Of a stretch of 64,000 bases of DNA, positions 53,803 through 63,340 are shown piece after piece. The stretch is from Paracoccus subflavus. GTDB lineage: Bacteria; Pseudomonadota; Alphaproteobacteria; Rhodobacterales; Rhodobacteraceae. Under the pieces are notes generated by a model. It had not been told where the DNA came from. It saw only the letters and a program-made list of their open reading frames with translations, and searched no databases. The position numbers were made by a program, and so were the translations under genes. Position 1 is the first letter of the stretch. Each line of letters starts with the position of its first letter. Where the stretch lies: the NCBI RefSeq assembly GCF_004310345.1, contig NZ_SISK01000002.1:124001-188000 (forward strand), in the 5' to 3' direction.

Positions 53803-56616
53803 ATGAGCGAGGGTTTCGGCAAGGGCTGCCACCTGCACCTGATCGACGGATCGGCCTTCATCTTCCGCGCCTATCACGCCCTGCCGCCCTTGACGCGCAA
53901 ATCCGACGGGCTGCCGGTCGGCGCCGTCGCCGGGTTCTGCAACATGCTGTGGAAATACGTCAGCGACGAACGGGGCAGCGATGCACCCACCCATGCGGCG
54001 GTGATCTTCGACCATTCGTCCAAGACCTTTCGCAACGACATCTACAACGCCTACAAGGCCAATCGCCCCGAACCGCCCGAGGATCTGCGCCCGCAGTTTC
54101 CGCTGACCCGCGACGCCACCCGCGCCTTCAACATCGCCTGCATCGAGACCCAGGGATATGAGGCCGACGACATCATCGCGGCACTTGCCTGCAAGGCGCG
54201 CGATGCGGGCGGCGCGGTCACGATCATCAGCAGCGACAAGGATTTGATGCAGCTTGTGGGCGACGGTGTGCAGATGCTGGACCCGATCAAGGGCAAGCCC
54301 ATCGACCGCGACGAGGTGTTTGAAAAGTTCGGTGTATGGCCCGAACGCGTGGTGGATGTGCAGGCGCTGGCGGGCGATCCGACCGACAACGTGCCAGGCG
54401 CGCCGGGCATCGGCATCAAGACCGCCGCACAACTGATCACCGAATTCGGCGATCTGGAAAACCTGCTGGCCCGCGCTGATGAAATCAGGCAACCCAAGCG
54501 CCGACAGACCCTGATCGATCATGCCGAGCAGATCCGCATTTCCAGGCGGCTGGTGGAACTGGACTGCAACACGCCGCTGGATTTCACGCTGGAGAGCCTA
54601 GAGGTGAAGGCGCCAGATGCGCCGGCCCTGTTGGCCTTCCTCTCGGAAATGGAATTCCGCACGCTGACCGCCCGCGTGGCCGAACGCTTGGGGGCCGAGG
54701 CGCCCGCCGTCGTGTCCGCCCCCCTGCGCGACGCGCCTGCCGCCCCCGATCTGCCGCCCATCGACCGCGCGCTGTATGAAACGATCACTGATCAGGCCGG
54801 GCTGGACCGCTGGGTCGGGATGATCCGCGACACCGGTCAGGTCGCTATCGACACCGAAACCACCGGCCTTGATGAAATGCAGGCCGATCTGGTGGGCATT
54901 TGCCTGGCCGTGGCGCCGGGCCGGGCCTGCTATATTCCCGTGGGCCATGTGGCTGGAGGGGACGATCTGTTCGGCCAGTCTGCCCTGGTCGCCGGGCAAT
55001 TGCCCCTGGATCAGGTTCTGGCGGCCCTGAAGCCGCTGCTGGAGGATCCGGCGATCCTGAAGATCGGCCAGAACCTGAAATACGACTGGAAGATGCTGGC
55101 CCGCCAGATCCCGGAATTGGGGGGCATCCGCATGACGCCGCTGGCCGACACCATGCTGATGTCCTACGCCCTGAACGCCGGCACCCACAACCACGGCATG
55201 GACGAACTGGCCGAGCGGTATCTGGGACACAAGTGCATCCCGATCAAGGATCTGATCGGGTCGGGCAAGGCGCAGATCAACTTTGGCCAGGTGGCCATCG
55301 ACCAGGCGGCCCCCTATGCCGCCGAGGATGCCGAGGTCACGCTGCGGCTTTACAACCAGTTTGCGCCCATGTTGCCGGTCGAGCGGGTCACGACCAGCTA
55401 TGAACTGACCGAACGCCCGATGGTGCCGGTTCTGGCCGATATGGAGATGGCCGGAATCCGCATCGACGGCGACGCGCTGCGCCGCATGTCAGGCGCCTTC
55501 GCGCAGAAGATGGCGGGGCTGGAGGACGAGATCTATGCCCTTGCGGGCCAGCGGTTCAATATCGGCTCCCCCAAGCAACTGGGTGAAATCCTGTTCGACA
55601 AGATGGGCCTTGCGGGTGGCAAGACGGGCAAGACCGGCGCCTTTTCCACCAGCGCCGACGTGCTTGAGGATCTGGCGGCCGAGGGCCATGACCTGCCATC
55701 CCGCATCCTCGACTGGCGGCAGATTTCCAAGCTGAAATCCACCTATACCGACGCGCTGCCGACCTTTGTGAACCCCGATACGGGCCGCGTCCATACCAGC
55801 TATTCAATTGCGGGCGCGCAGACCGGGCGGCTGGCATCCACGGATCCGAATTTACAGAACATCCCCGTCCGGACCGAGGAAGGCCGACGCATCCGCGAAG
55901 CCTTCATCGCGTCCGAGGGGCACCGGCTGGTCAGCCTGGACTACAGCCAGATCGAGTTGCGGATCCTGGCCCACGTCGCCGACATCCCGGCGCTGAAGCT
56001 GGCCTTTCGCGAGGGCATCGACATCCACGCCATGACCGCCAGCCAGATGTTCGGCGTGCCCGTCGAAGGCATGGATCCGATGATCCGCCGCCGCGCCAAG
56101 GCCATCAACTTTGGCGTGATCTATGGGATTTCCTCGTTCGGGCTGTCGCGCAACCTGCGCATTCCACGCGCCGAGGCGCAGGACTTCATCGACACCTACT
56201 TCCAGCGGTTTCCGGAAATCCGGGCCTATATGGATCGCACCATTGCAGACGCCAAATCCGACGGCTGCGTGCGCACCCTGTTCGGGCGGCGCATCAACAC
56301 GCCCGGCATCAACCAGTCGGGTCCGGCGGCGGGCGGGGCGCGGCGCGCGGCCATTAACGCCCCGATCCAGGGCACGGCGGCCGACATCATCCGCCGCGCC
56401 ATGATCCGGATGCCCGCAGCCGTCGCGCACCTGCCCGCGCAAATGCTGCTGCAAGTTCATGACGAACTGGTCTTTGAAGTGCGCGAGGATGCGGTGGAGG
56501 ATCTGATCACGATCGCCCGAGACGTGATGGAGGCCGCGGCCGAACCGGCGGTAAAGCTGTCGGTGCCCTTGGTCGTCGATGCAGGTGCCGGCAGGAACTG
56601 GGCCGAAGCGCACTGA
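53803..56616 (+). CDS. polA: DNA polymerase I
   Basis: Repair and Okazaki-fragment polymerase of 937 residues with all three domains. The 5' nuclease (residues 1-290) opens [21 protein letters not shown] and has the [11 protein letters not shown] and [17 protein letters not shown] motifs. The 3'-5' exonuclease domain keeps the acidic pair in [12 protein letters not shown], so proofreading is probably active. The polymerase domain has [20 protein letters not shown], the metal site [24 protein letters not shown], and [12 protein letters not shown]. Two ATGs (53797, 53803) fit; AAAGGA is better spaced for 53803. Confidence 0.97.
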   Translation: MSEGFGKGCHLHLIDGSAFIFRAYHALPPLTRKSDGLPVGAVAGFCNMLWKYVSDERGSDAPTHAAVIFDHSSKTFRNDIYNAYKANRPEPPEDLRPQFPLTRDATRAFNIACIETQGYEADDIIAALACKARDAGGAVTIISSDKDLMQLVGDGVQMLDPIKGKPIDRDEVFEKFGVWPERVVDVQALAGDPTDNVPGAPGIGIKTAAQLITEFGDLENLLARADEIRQPKRRQTLIDHAEQIRISRRLVELDCNTPLDFTLESLEVKAPDAPALLAFLSEMEFRTLTARVAERLGAEAPAVVSAPLRDAPAAPDLPPIDRALYETITDQAGLDRWVGMIRDTGQVAIDTETTGLDEMQADLVGICLAVAPGRACYIPVGHVAGGDDLFGQSALVAGQLPLDQVLAALKPLLEDPAILKIGQNLKYDWKMLARQIPELGGIRMTPLADTMLMSYALNAGTHNHGMDELAERYLGHKCIPIKDLIGSGKAQINFGQVAIDQAAPYAAEDAEVTLRLYNQFAPMLPVERVTTSYELTERPMVPVLADMEMAGIRIDGDALRRMSGAFAQKMAGLEDEIYALAGQRFNIGSPKQLGEILFDKMGLAGGKTGKTGAFSTSADVLEDLAAEGHDLPSRILDWRQISKLKSTYTDALPTFVNPDTGRVHTSYSIAGAQTGRLASTDPNLQNIPVRTEEGRRIREAFIASEGHRLVSLDYSQIELRILAHVADIPALKLAFREGIDIHAMTASQMFGVPVEGMDPMIRRRAKAINFGVIYGISSFGLSRNLRIPRAEAQDFIDTYFQRFPEIRAYMDRTIADAKSDGCVRTLFGRRINTPGINQSGPAAGGARRAAINAPIQGTAADIIRRAMIRMPAAVAHLPAQMLLQVHDELVFEVREDAVEDLITIARDVMEAAAEPAVKLSVPLVVDAGAGRNWAEAH

Positions 56617-56711
56617 CGGATGGATAGAAAGGGGCGGTTCGATGCCAGTCATCACGGCTGCCCGGCAATTGGCGGGATCGCTGCCACAGCCCAGGCTGGC
56701 CGTCGTGTGAA

Positions 56712-57644
56712 TTACCGGCGGCCCGGCGGCGGCGCCAGGGCGGCACCCTCGCCGGTCACGCGGTTTCGGCCGGTCTCCTTGCTGCGGTAAAGCATCTGGT
56801 CGGCTTTCGAGATCCACATGTCGGCCGTCATGCCGGGCAAAAAGGTTCCTGTCGTCACGCCAAGGCTGACGGTTACGACCGGGCTGACGGGCGATCCGGC
56901 ATGGGGGATCGCCATGGCTTCGACATCGGCACGGATCGCCTCGGCCACGGTCATGCCCCCGGCATGGCAGGTGTCGGGCAGGATGCAGGCGAATTCCTCG
57001 CCACCATAGCGGGCCCCGACATCGCGTCCGCGGTTCACATGGCTGCCCAGAACGGCGGCGACCCTTTGAAGGCAGCGATCACCCTCGAGATGGCCATAGG
57101 TGTCGTTGAAGCGCTTGAAATGATCGATGTCCATCAGGATCAGCGTCAGATCGCTGCCGTCCCGGCCTGACTGGCGCATTTCGCCCTGCAGGCGCTGTTC
57201 CAGCATGCGCCGGTTGCCCAGGCCGGTCAGATGGTCCTGCATCGCCAGCCCGGCCAACTGGTCGCGCATCCGTTTCATCTCGATATGGTTGCCGACCCTA
57301 CGCCGCAGGGCGCTGGGTTGAAAGGGCTTGGTCACATAGTCGATGGCGCCGGCAGAAAGGCCCAGCACCTCGGCCTCGGTCGCATCAAGGCTGGTGGTGA
57401 AGATAACCGGCACATCCGACAGCGCCGCATCCCGCTTGAACAGCCTGCACACCTCGTAACCGTTCAGGCCGGGCATAAGGACATCAAGCAGGATCAGATC
57501 CGGTCCGGCGGCGTGGGCAATCTCCAGCGCCTGATTGCCGGACAGCGCAAAGCTGATCTCGTAATCATCGTCCAGCGCGGCGCTGACGATCTCGATATTG
57601 GCGATCTCGTCATCGACAACCAGGATGACGGGCTTGACGGTCAT
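56712..57644 (-). CDS. response-regulator diguanylate cyclase (REC-GGDEF)
   Basis: A 310-residue soluble protein that should make cyclic di-GMP when phosphorylated. The N-terminal receiver domain has the acidic pocket (Asp11, Asp12), phospho-acceptor Asp54 in LILLDVLMPG, and Lys107. The C-terminal GGDEF domain has an intact active site GGEEF (214-218), metal ligands in LMDIDHFKRFND, and an RxxD inhibitory site (RGRD, 205-208) five residues ahead, so product inhibition is likely. The domain order is that of PleD-like or WspR-like proteins with one receiver. Its ATG overlaps the kinase TGA, so the kinase is the probable phosphodonor. Confidence 0.93.
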   Translation of the reverse strand: MTVKPVILVVDDEIANIEIVSAALDDDYEISFALSGNQALEIAHAAGPDLILLDVLMPGLNGYEVCRLFKRDAALSDVPVIFTTSLDATEAEVLGLSAGAIDYVTKPFQPSALRRRVGNHIEMKRMRDQLAGLAMQDHLTGLGNRRMLEQRLQGEMRQSGRDGSDLTLILMDIDHFKRFNDTYGHLEGDRCLQRVAAVLGSHVNRGRDVGARYGGEEFACILPDTCHAGGMTVAEAIRADVEAMAIPHAGSPVSPVVTVSLGVTTGTFLPGMTADMWISKADQMLYRSKETGRNRVTGEGAALAPPPGRR

Positions 57645-60448
57645 GCCAAGGCTCCCTCTGTGCTGTTGGGATAATCCCGATCGATCAGGGCGGAAGCGGT
57701 CGCATAGTCCAGCCGTTGCAGGGCCAGATGCAAGGGGTGGGCCAGCCGTGCCGCATCGTCAAGCTGCAACAGATCGGCCAGCCGTGCAAAGCCTTGCCGG
57801 GCCGACAGGCTGCGGCGCCCGATCTGTCCGCGGATCGTTGCCAGCGCCTGGGCCAGATGAACCGGGTCAACCCTGGATACCGGGATCAGCCCCGGCGATT
57901 CGCCTGCGGGGACCGCATCGGTCAACTGCAACCGTCCGGCCGCAGCCACGGCATGATCCAGCAGCGGTTCCAGTTCCGCAAGCAGGGGCGGTGCTTCCTG
58001 GGCCTTGCCTTCCGACAGGACGCGTTCGATCTGTCCGGCCAATGCGGCAACCTGCGCCAGTTCCAGCGATGCGGCCACCCCTCGCAGGGTATGGGCAAGG
58101 CGGTGGGCCTCTTCGGCCCGGCCATTCCAGAGCATCCCGGCCAGATCCTTGCAGAACCCGGCATAGCTTTCGGAAAACGACAGGATCAGCCGCCGCAACA
58201 GAGCCTCTTTTCCGTTGACCCGCCTGAGAGCCGCCGGAATGTCGAAGGGCGGCAGGGCAGGGGGCAGAATGCCGGCCTCGGCCGCATTCGGAACCGGCTG
58301 GGCAACGGGGGGCATACGCAGCCAGCGTTTCAGGGTGGCGATCAGATGTGCGGGATCGACGGGTTTTGCCAGATGGTCGTTCATGCCCGCGTCCAGACAG
58401 TTCCGACGTTCCTCGGCAAAGGCATGGGCCGTCATGGCGATGATCGGCAACCGTTCGGACGGCCAGGTTTCGCGGATGCGTCTGGTTGCGGTGATGCCGT
58501 CCATCTCGGGCATCTGGACATCCATCAGAACAGCGGCATAGTCCGCCGCCGCGTCATCGATCATCCGGCAGGCAATCGCGCCATTGGCGGCGCAATCGAC
58601 CGCCAACCCTGCATCGATAAGGATTTCGGTGGCGATTTCCCGGTTGATCTCGTTGTCGTCGACCAGCAGGACGCGCAGCCCCTGCGGCAGGGACGCCCCT
58701 TGCCGAAGCGCGGCATGCGTCGTACCGATACGAGCCAACGGCACTTGGTTCAGCGCGTCGAGAAGACTTTCCGCGCTGACCGGCTTGCTGATGAACAGGT
58801 CGATTCCTTTGCCTGCGGCGTCCTGTCTGACCTCTTCGATGTTGTAGGAGGTCATCATCATGGTGAACGGGACCGGCACCGTGCCGAAGGCGTCCCGCAG
58901 GGCGTGCAGGGTTTCAACACCGTCCATGCCGGGCATCTTCCAGTCCAGGATCACAAGATCGTAGGGACGGTTCGTCTGCAGTGCGCGCCGGGCCAGCGTC
59001 AGGGCAAGATTGCCCGAATCCGCCGTGTCGATCGCCATGTCCCATTGCGCGAAGATTTCCTGCATGATCCGCAGCACGATGGGGTTGTCGTCCACCAGAA
59101 GGATACGCAGTTGCCGAACCTCATCCGAAGGCATGGCGCTGGACCGCGTCTGGTATTCCGGCACCCGGAGGGGGGTCATGATGGTGAATGTGCTGCCTTG
59201 GCCCGGCTCGCTTTCGGCGCGGATCCAGCCGTTCATCTGTTCAACGATCTGGCGGCAGATCGCCAGGCCCAGCCCGGTTCCGCCAAAACGGCGCGTGGTC
59301 GAACTGTCGGCCTGCATGAAGGGCGTGAACATGCGCGACAACTGTTCGGCGGTCATGCCGATGCCGTTGTCCGAGATTGCGGTTTCGATCTCGATCATGT
59401 CGCCGCTGCGCTTGACCACGCGCGCCACGATGGTGATCGTGCCATTGTCAGTGAACTTGATGGCATTTCCCAGCAGGTTGGTCAGAACCTGGTTCAGCCG
59501 GGTCGCGTCGCCGGCAAGAAGGGCCGGGATCTGGGGATCGAGATGCATCTCGATCCTGAGGTTTTTCTTGTGCAACGGTTCAGACAGCATCTGGACCAGA
59601 TGGGACAGACCGGCACGGGGGTCGAAGACGACCTCATCCAGCGTCAGGTGGCCAGCCTCGTTCTTGGACAGGTCCAGAATGTCGTTCACCAGCCGCAGCA
59701 GGGTGACGCCAGCGCTTTTGATCTTGGTGATCTGGTCCCGCTGGCGGCTGTCCAGCGTGCTGCGCTGGATCAGGTGGCAAAAGCCGATGATCGCGTTGAT
59801 GGGGGTGCGGATCTCGTGGCTCATGGTGGCCAGGAACATGCCCTTGGCCCGGCTGGCCTGTTCGGCCTCGTGGGTGCGCTGCTTCAGGATTTCGCCTTTG
59901 GCAACAAGTTCGGTCCCCATCCGCTCGATCCGGTTGACCGACCCGACGACCTTGTCGCGGACCCAGATCAGCACCATCATCTGAAAGATGACAAACACGG
60001 CGTGCAGCAGGACGCGGGCAAGATTTCCATCGTTTGAAAATACGGCCAGCGGCAGAAAATAAAGCAACACCAGATGGTGCAGCGCGGTCACCGCCGCGGC
60101 AATCAACAAGGTCGTGCGGTCGAACCATGCGATGACGAGAGCGAGCATGGTAAAGAAGTACATATGCATGTCCATCTGCCATTCATGCCCCTGCAACAGT
60201 GCCAGAAGCAGCGACGGCTGGGCCACCAGCAGGACGGCACTGACATAGCGCGTCACGGGGGCGGTGCCGTGACGATACCATGTCAGTTGATAAATGGTTG
60301 CCACTGCGGCACCGATCAACACTGCCGTCGAAACGGACATCGTTCCCCTTGAAAACGCGATGGATCCCAGCAGGGGGACGTGCAGCCAGAAAAACAATAC
60401 CAGCAGATGCCCGAACCGCAGGCGCAAATGGTTCAATTCGTCGCTCAT
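57641..60448 (-). CDS. membrane hybrid histidine kinase (HisKA-HATPase-REC-REC-HPt)
   Basis: A 935-residue sensor kinase. Residues 1-165 hold about six membrane segments with a QMDMHMYFF and ALHHLVLLY histidine-rich membrane sensor; similar domains occur in some alphaproteobacterial chemoreceptors, and the ligand is unknown. The dimerisation domain has the phospho-histidine in MSHEIRTPINAI (His211). The ATPase domain has NLLGNAIKF (Asn328), DNGIGM and TGLGLAI. Two receiver domains follow (Asp502, Asp643), then an HPt domain with HTLRG (His786) and a tail of about 150 residues. The layout is a full phosphorelay in one chain. Both its ends overlap neighbouring genes as ATGA. Confidence 0.93.
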   Translation of the reverse strand: MSDELNHLRLRFGHLLVLFFWLHVPLLGSIAFSRGTMSVSTAVLIGAAVATIYQLTWYRHGTAPVTRYVSAVLLVAQPSLLLALLQGHEWQMDMHMYFFTMLALVIAWFDRTTLLIAAAVTALHHLVLLYFLPLAVFSNDGNLARVLLHAVFVIFQMMVLIWVRDKVVGSVNRIERMGTELVAKGEILKQRTHEAEQASRAKGMFLATMSHEIRTPINAIIGFCHLIQRSTLDSRQRDQITKIKSAGVTLLRLVNDILDLSKNEAGHLTLDEVVFDPRAGLSHLVQMLSEPLHKKNLRIEMHLDPQIPALLAGDATRLNQVLTNLLGNAIKFTDNGTITIVARVVKRSGDMIEIETAISDNGIGMTAEQLSRMFTPFMQADSSTTRRFGGTGLGLAICRQIVEQMNGWIRAESEPGQGSTFTIMTPLRVPEYQTRSSAMPSDEVRQLRILLVDDNPIVLRIMQEIFAQWDMAIDTADSGNLALTLARRALQTNRPYDLVILDWKMPGMDGVETLHALRDAFGTVPVPFTMMMTSYNIEEVRQDAAGKGIDLFISKPVSAESLLDALNQVPLARIGTTHAALRQGASLPQGLRVLLVDDNEINREIATEILIDAGLAVDCAANGAIACRMIDDAAADYAAVLMDVQMPEMDGITATRRIRETWPSERLPIIAMTAHAFAEERRNCLDAGMNDHLAKPVDPAHLIATLKRWLRMPPVAQPVPNAAEAGILPPALPPFDIPAALRRVNGKEALLRRLILSFSESYAGFCKDLAGMLWNGRAEEAHRLAHTLRGVAASLELAQVAALAGQIERVLSEGKAQEAPPLLAELEPLLDHAVAAAGRLQLTDAVPAGESPGLIPVSRVDPVHLAQALATIRGQIGRRSLSARQGFARLADLLQLDDAARLAHPLHLALQRLDYATASALIDRDYPNSTEGALA

Positions 60449-60834
60449 TCCGGCACCCTGTTTGAAACGCCACAGCCCGCAAAGGCAGAGGTCGGGGTCA
60501 CCATCCAGGCCCCATGGGCGCGCGCGGTATCGGCAAAGCCCGGATCGTCGGACCAGGCGACCGCGACACCGGGCAGCATCCCGATCGCCACCACCCCGGC
60601 GCCGGCATCGTGGATCATTTCGGTGATGGCCCTGCGGTCAAACGACGGTGCGGCGATCACGATATACCGGCCCGACGCTTCCGTGCCCGGCATCAGGTTC
60701 ACCACCACAAGGCAAAGCAACGCAAGGCAGGCCACCGCCATGGCGGGCAAGAGGTTGCCAAGGTTCGGCCGGTCGTCGTCGGCACAGGTCGCGGCAGAGC
60801 CGGAAGGTATCGAGGAGGGGTCGGGCAAATCCAT
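60445..60834 (-). CDS. small membrane protein heading the kinase/cyclase cassette, unknown function
   Basis: A 129-residue protein. Residues 1-33 are cytoplasmic-looking, a single transmembrane helix follows (MAVACLALLCLVVVNLM), and the remaining 80 residues form an exterior domain with ITEMIHDAGAGVVAIGMLPGVAVAW, resembling an alpha/beta fold. AAAGG lies before the ATG at 60834. Its TGA overlaps the kinase ATG, so it is probably translated in step with it. I recognise no family. A role as a periplasmic sensor or modulator of the kinase is inference from position. Confidence 0.78.
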   Translation of the reverse strand: MDLPDPSSIPSGSAATCADDDRPNLGNLLPAMAVACLALLCLVVVNLMPGTEASGRYIVIAAPSFDRRAITEMIHDAGAGVVAIGMLPGVAVAWSDDPGFADTARAHGAWMVTPTSAFAGCGVSNRVPE

Positions 60835-60879
60835 TCGCGCCTTTGATGAGTCTTGCTGTACGTCACGCAAACATACTCG

Positions 60880-60895
60880 CGGATTTGCCAATCCG
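60880..60895. promoter_or_regulatory. inverted repeat upstream of the signalling cassette
   Basis: CGGATT (60880-60885) and AATCCG (60890-60895) are perfect complements separated by TGCC, about 50 bases ahead of the small membrane-protein gene. It is placed where an operator or leader hairpin of the operon would lie. The remaining part of the 248-base gap to hemN contains a GCCCGC/GCGGGC hairpin near 61045-61062 and no gene I can support. Confidence 0.3.
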
Positions 60896-61082
60896 TGTGC
60901 GCAAAACACCTTCAATTTTAGCAAGACCGATCCCGAGGATCCTTGAGTATTAAGCAGTTAGCCCCAGGAACCGACAACCTTTCGACATATGAATCGCCTT
61001 TGTTCAGCGGATCGGCCGGCCGCGTTGCCACCATCCGTCAGAAGGCCCGCTTCATGGCGGGCGGATTATTCGTGCCCGCCCC

Positions 61083-62438
61083 TCATACGGCAGATGAGTG
61101 GCTGGCCGGGGCCGCCTGATAGGCGTCCAGCATGTTGGCAATCATCCGCGTCAGCGGTCGCCCCTCGGGGGCAATGCGCAGGCCCCAGGGGCCGACCTCG
61201 ACCATGCCGCCGAACCGGGCGATCACCGGATCGAAGATCTGTTGCAACCGGACCGGGGTCAGGCCGTGGTCCCGGATCATTTCTTCTGCATCAATCGAAA
61301 AATCGCACATCAGTTGTTCGATCATCCGGCCGCGCCAGCGATCCTCGGGGGTGAAGGCATGGCCCCGCGCGTGGGGCAGGCGTCCGTTGCGTACGGCGGC
61401 GGTATAGGCCCCGGTCGCCGACGCGTTCTGTGCGTAGCCTTGGGGAAAGCGCGAAATCGACGAGGCGCCAAGACCCAGCAGAACCTGTGCCCGGTCCTCG
61501 GTATAGCCCTGAAAGTTTCGCCGCAGCCGACCCGAGCGTTGCGCCGCCGCCAGCCCGTCGCCGGGCCGGGCGAAATGGTCGATTCCGATCTCGGCATAGC
61601 CGTCCGCGACGAACAGGTCGCGGGCGGTCTGAAACAGGGACAGCCGATCCTCGTTGCCGGGCAGGGCATCTTCCGGAATCATCACCTGGCGCTTGGACAT
61701 CCAGGGCACATGGGCATAGCCGTAAAGCGCCACCCGGTCCGGCGACAGGGCCAGCAATTTCTGAACCGTTTCCGAAATGCGGCTGCTATTCTGATAAGGC
61801 AGTCCATAAAGGATGTCGGCATTCAGGCTTGCGATGCCGTGGCTGCGGATCAGATCAACGGCGCGGGCCGTAAGTTCGAAGGATTGCTGGCGACCGATGG
61901 CGTCCTGAATCTTCGGGTCGAAGTCCTGCACCCCGATCGAGGCGCGATTCACCCCCGAGACCGCAAGTGCCGCCATACGGGGGGCGTCGATCTCCGACGG
62001 GTCGATCTCGACCGAGAATTCGGCATCATCGGTCATCGGAATGGCGGAAACGATTGCTTCGGCCAACCGCCGCATCTGGTCGGGCGGCAACAGCGACGGC
62101 GTGCCCCCACCCCAGTGCAGCCGCGACAGACGCAGGCCCTGCGGCAGGTGGCCGCGCAGCAGGTCCAGTTCGGCCAGAACCGTGTCCACATAGGCGATAA
62201 CAGGGTCCAGCGTCCGGGTGCCCTGCGTGCGGCAGGCGCAGAACCAGCACAGCCTGCGGCAGAAGGGAACATGGACATACAGCGAGATCGCCGATCCCTC
62301 GGGGATGGAGTGCAGCCACGGCGCGACGATATGGGAATCGATGCCGGCCGTGAATTGCGTCGCGGGCGGATAGCTGGTGTATCGCGGAACGCGCGAATCG
62401 AACAATCCCAGCCGCTTCAGTTGCGATACCTTGCTCAT
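61083..62438 (-). CDS. hemN: oxygen-independent coproporphyrinogen III oxidase
   Basis: Radical SAM decarboxylase that makes protoporphyrinogen IX without oxygen. The 451-residue protein has the iron-sulfur cysteines Cys60, Cys64 and Cys67 in VPFCRRLCWFCAC, with the following cysteine typical of true HemN, and the conserved GGGTPSLL and YGLPYQ blocks. The N-terminal RYTSYPPATQF is also a HemN hallmark, separating it from HemW. No ribosome-binding site is seen before the ATG at 62438. An FNR box lies 36-49 bases upstream, in line with anaerobic induction. Confidence 0.95.
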   Translation of the reverse strand: MSKVSQLKRLGLFDSRVPRYTSYPPATQFTAGIDSHIVAPWLHSIPEGSAISLYVHVPFCRRLCWFCACRTQGTRTLDPVIAYVDTVLAELDLLRGHLPQGLRLSRLHWGGGTPSLLPPDQMRRLAEAIVSAIPMTDDAEFSVEIDPSEIDAPRMAALAVSGVNRASIGVQDFDPKIQDAIGRQQSFELTARAVDLIRSHGIASLNADILYGLPYQNSSRISETVQKLLALSPDRVALYGYAHVPWMSKRQVMIPEDALPGNEDRLSLFQTARDLFVADGYAEIGIDHFARPGDGLAAAQRSGRLRRNFQGYTEDRAQVLLGLGASSISRFPQGYAQNASATGAYTAAVRNGRLPHARGHAFTPEDRWRGRMIEQLMCDFSIDAEEMIRDHGLTPVRLQQIFDPVIARFGGMVEVGPWGLRIAPEGRPLTRMIANMLDAYQAAPASHSSAV

Positions 62439-62473
62439 GCGGTTAGGATTGCATCTTAGCGCGCGAGATTGCC

Positions 62474-62487
62474 TTGACCCAAATCAA
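62474..62487. promoter_or_regulatory. FNR box shared by hemN and fnrL
   Basis: TTGACCCAAATCAA at 62474-62487 matches the FNR consensus TTGAT-N4-ATCAA at nine of ten defined positions. Its centre is 42.5 bases from the hemN ATG, so an FNR-activated promoter with the usual -41.5 spacing would initiate one base before hemN. The same 14 bases begin exactly at the TTG start codon of fnrL. Confidence 0.8.
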
Positions 62488-63232
62488 TGAAAAATCCGCC
62501 AGCCGCGACGGCCGGGAACGGTGCGGGGACTGCCCTATCCGTTACCGCGCGGTCTGTGCGCACTGCGAGGCCGACGAACTGGCCCTTCTGGAGGGCATGA
62601 AGCTTTACCGCAGCTTCGAACCCGGCCAGCCGATCATCTGGGAAGGCGACCGGATGGATTTCGTGGGGTCGGTCGTGACCGGCGTGGCCACCCTGACCCA
62701 GACGCTTGAGGATGGGCGCACGCAGATGGTGGGCCTGCTGTTGCCCAGCGATTTCCTGGGCCGGCCCAGCCGCGACCTTGCCCCCTACAACGCCGTTGCC
62801 GCGACCCGCGTTGTGTTGTGCTGCTTTCGCCGCAAGCCGTTCGAACAGATGATGCGCAGCACGCCCCATCTTGCGCATCGTCTGCTGGAAATGACCCTGG
62901 ACGAACTGGACGCGGCGCGCGAATGGATGCTGCTTCTGGGCCGCAAGACCGCACGCGAAAGGATCGCGTCCTTCCTGACGCTTCTGGCGCGGCGCGAGGC
63001 GGCGCTGCACAAACGCCAGCCGGGCGGCCGGATGCAGATCGACCTGGCCCTGACGCGTGAGGCGATGGCGGATTATCTGGGGCTGACGCTGGAAACCGTC
63101 AGCCGCCAGATCAGCACGCTCAAGCGCGAAGGGGTGATCGAACTGGTGGGCAAGCGCGCCATCATTCTGACCGATTTCGAACGTCTGGCCGAAGAATCCG
63201 GCGACGATGCCGATGGGGGCTATCCGGACTGA
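62474..63232 (+). CDS. fnrL: FnrL-type oxygen-sensing transcriptional regulator
   Basis: A 252-residue Crp/Fnr-family regulator that activates genes at low oxygen through a 4Fe-4S cluster. N-terminal cysteines are Cys17, Cys20, Cys28 and Cys31 (CGDC ... CAHC), and two central cysteines (116, 117) precede FRRKPF, matching FNR-type cluster ligands. The cyclic-nucleotide-binding-like fold is followed by a helix-turn-helix with LTREAMADYLGLTLETVSRQIS, whose E-x-x-S-R contacts FNR boxes. The only plausible start is the TTG at 62474; the nearest upstream stop leaves no ATG. That start coincides with an FNR box, suggesting autoregulation. Confidence 0.93.
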   Translation: MTQINEKSASRDGRERCGDCPIRYRAVCAHCEADELALLEGMKLYRSFEPGQPIIWEGDRMDFVGSVVTGVATLTQTLEDGRTQMVGLLLPSDFLGRPSRDLAPYNAVAATRVVLCCFRRKPFEQMMRSTPHLAHRLLEMTLDELDAAREWMLLLGRKTARERIASFLTLLARREAALHKRQPGGRMQIDLALTREAMADYLGLTLETVSRQISTLKREGVIELVGKRAIILTDFERLAEESGDDADGGYPD

Positions 63233-63340
63233 CCGGTCCTGCCGGACATGGCCGGCCTGGTCCCCCGTCCAGGGATGAAACCTGCAAGGCACCGGGCCGC
63301 AACGCGACAGTGCGCTGCCGCCCGGTTCAAGGGCGCAGGA

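Noticed and set aside
57716..60037. A 773-codon plus-strand frame opposite the hybrid histidine kinase.
   Set aside because: The minus strand carries an intact multi-domain kinase; the opposite frame has no recognisable domain and shadow-like composition.
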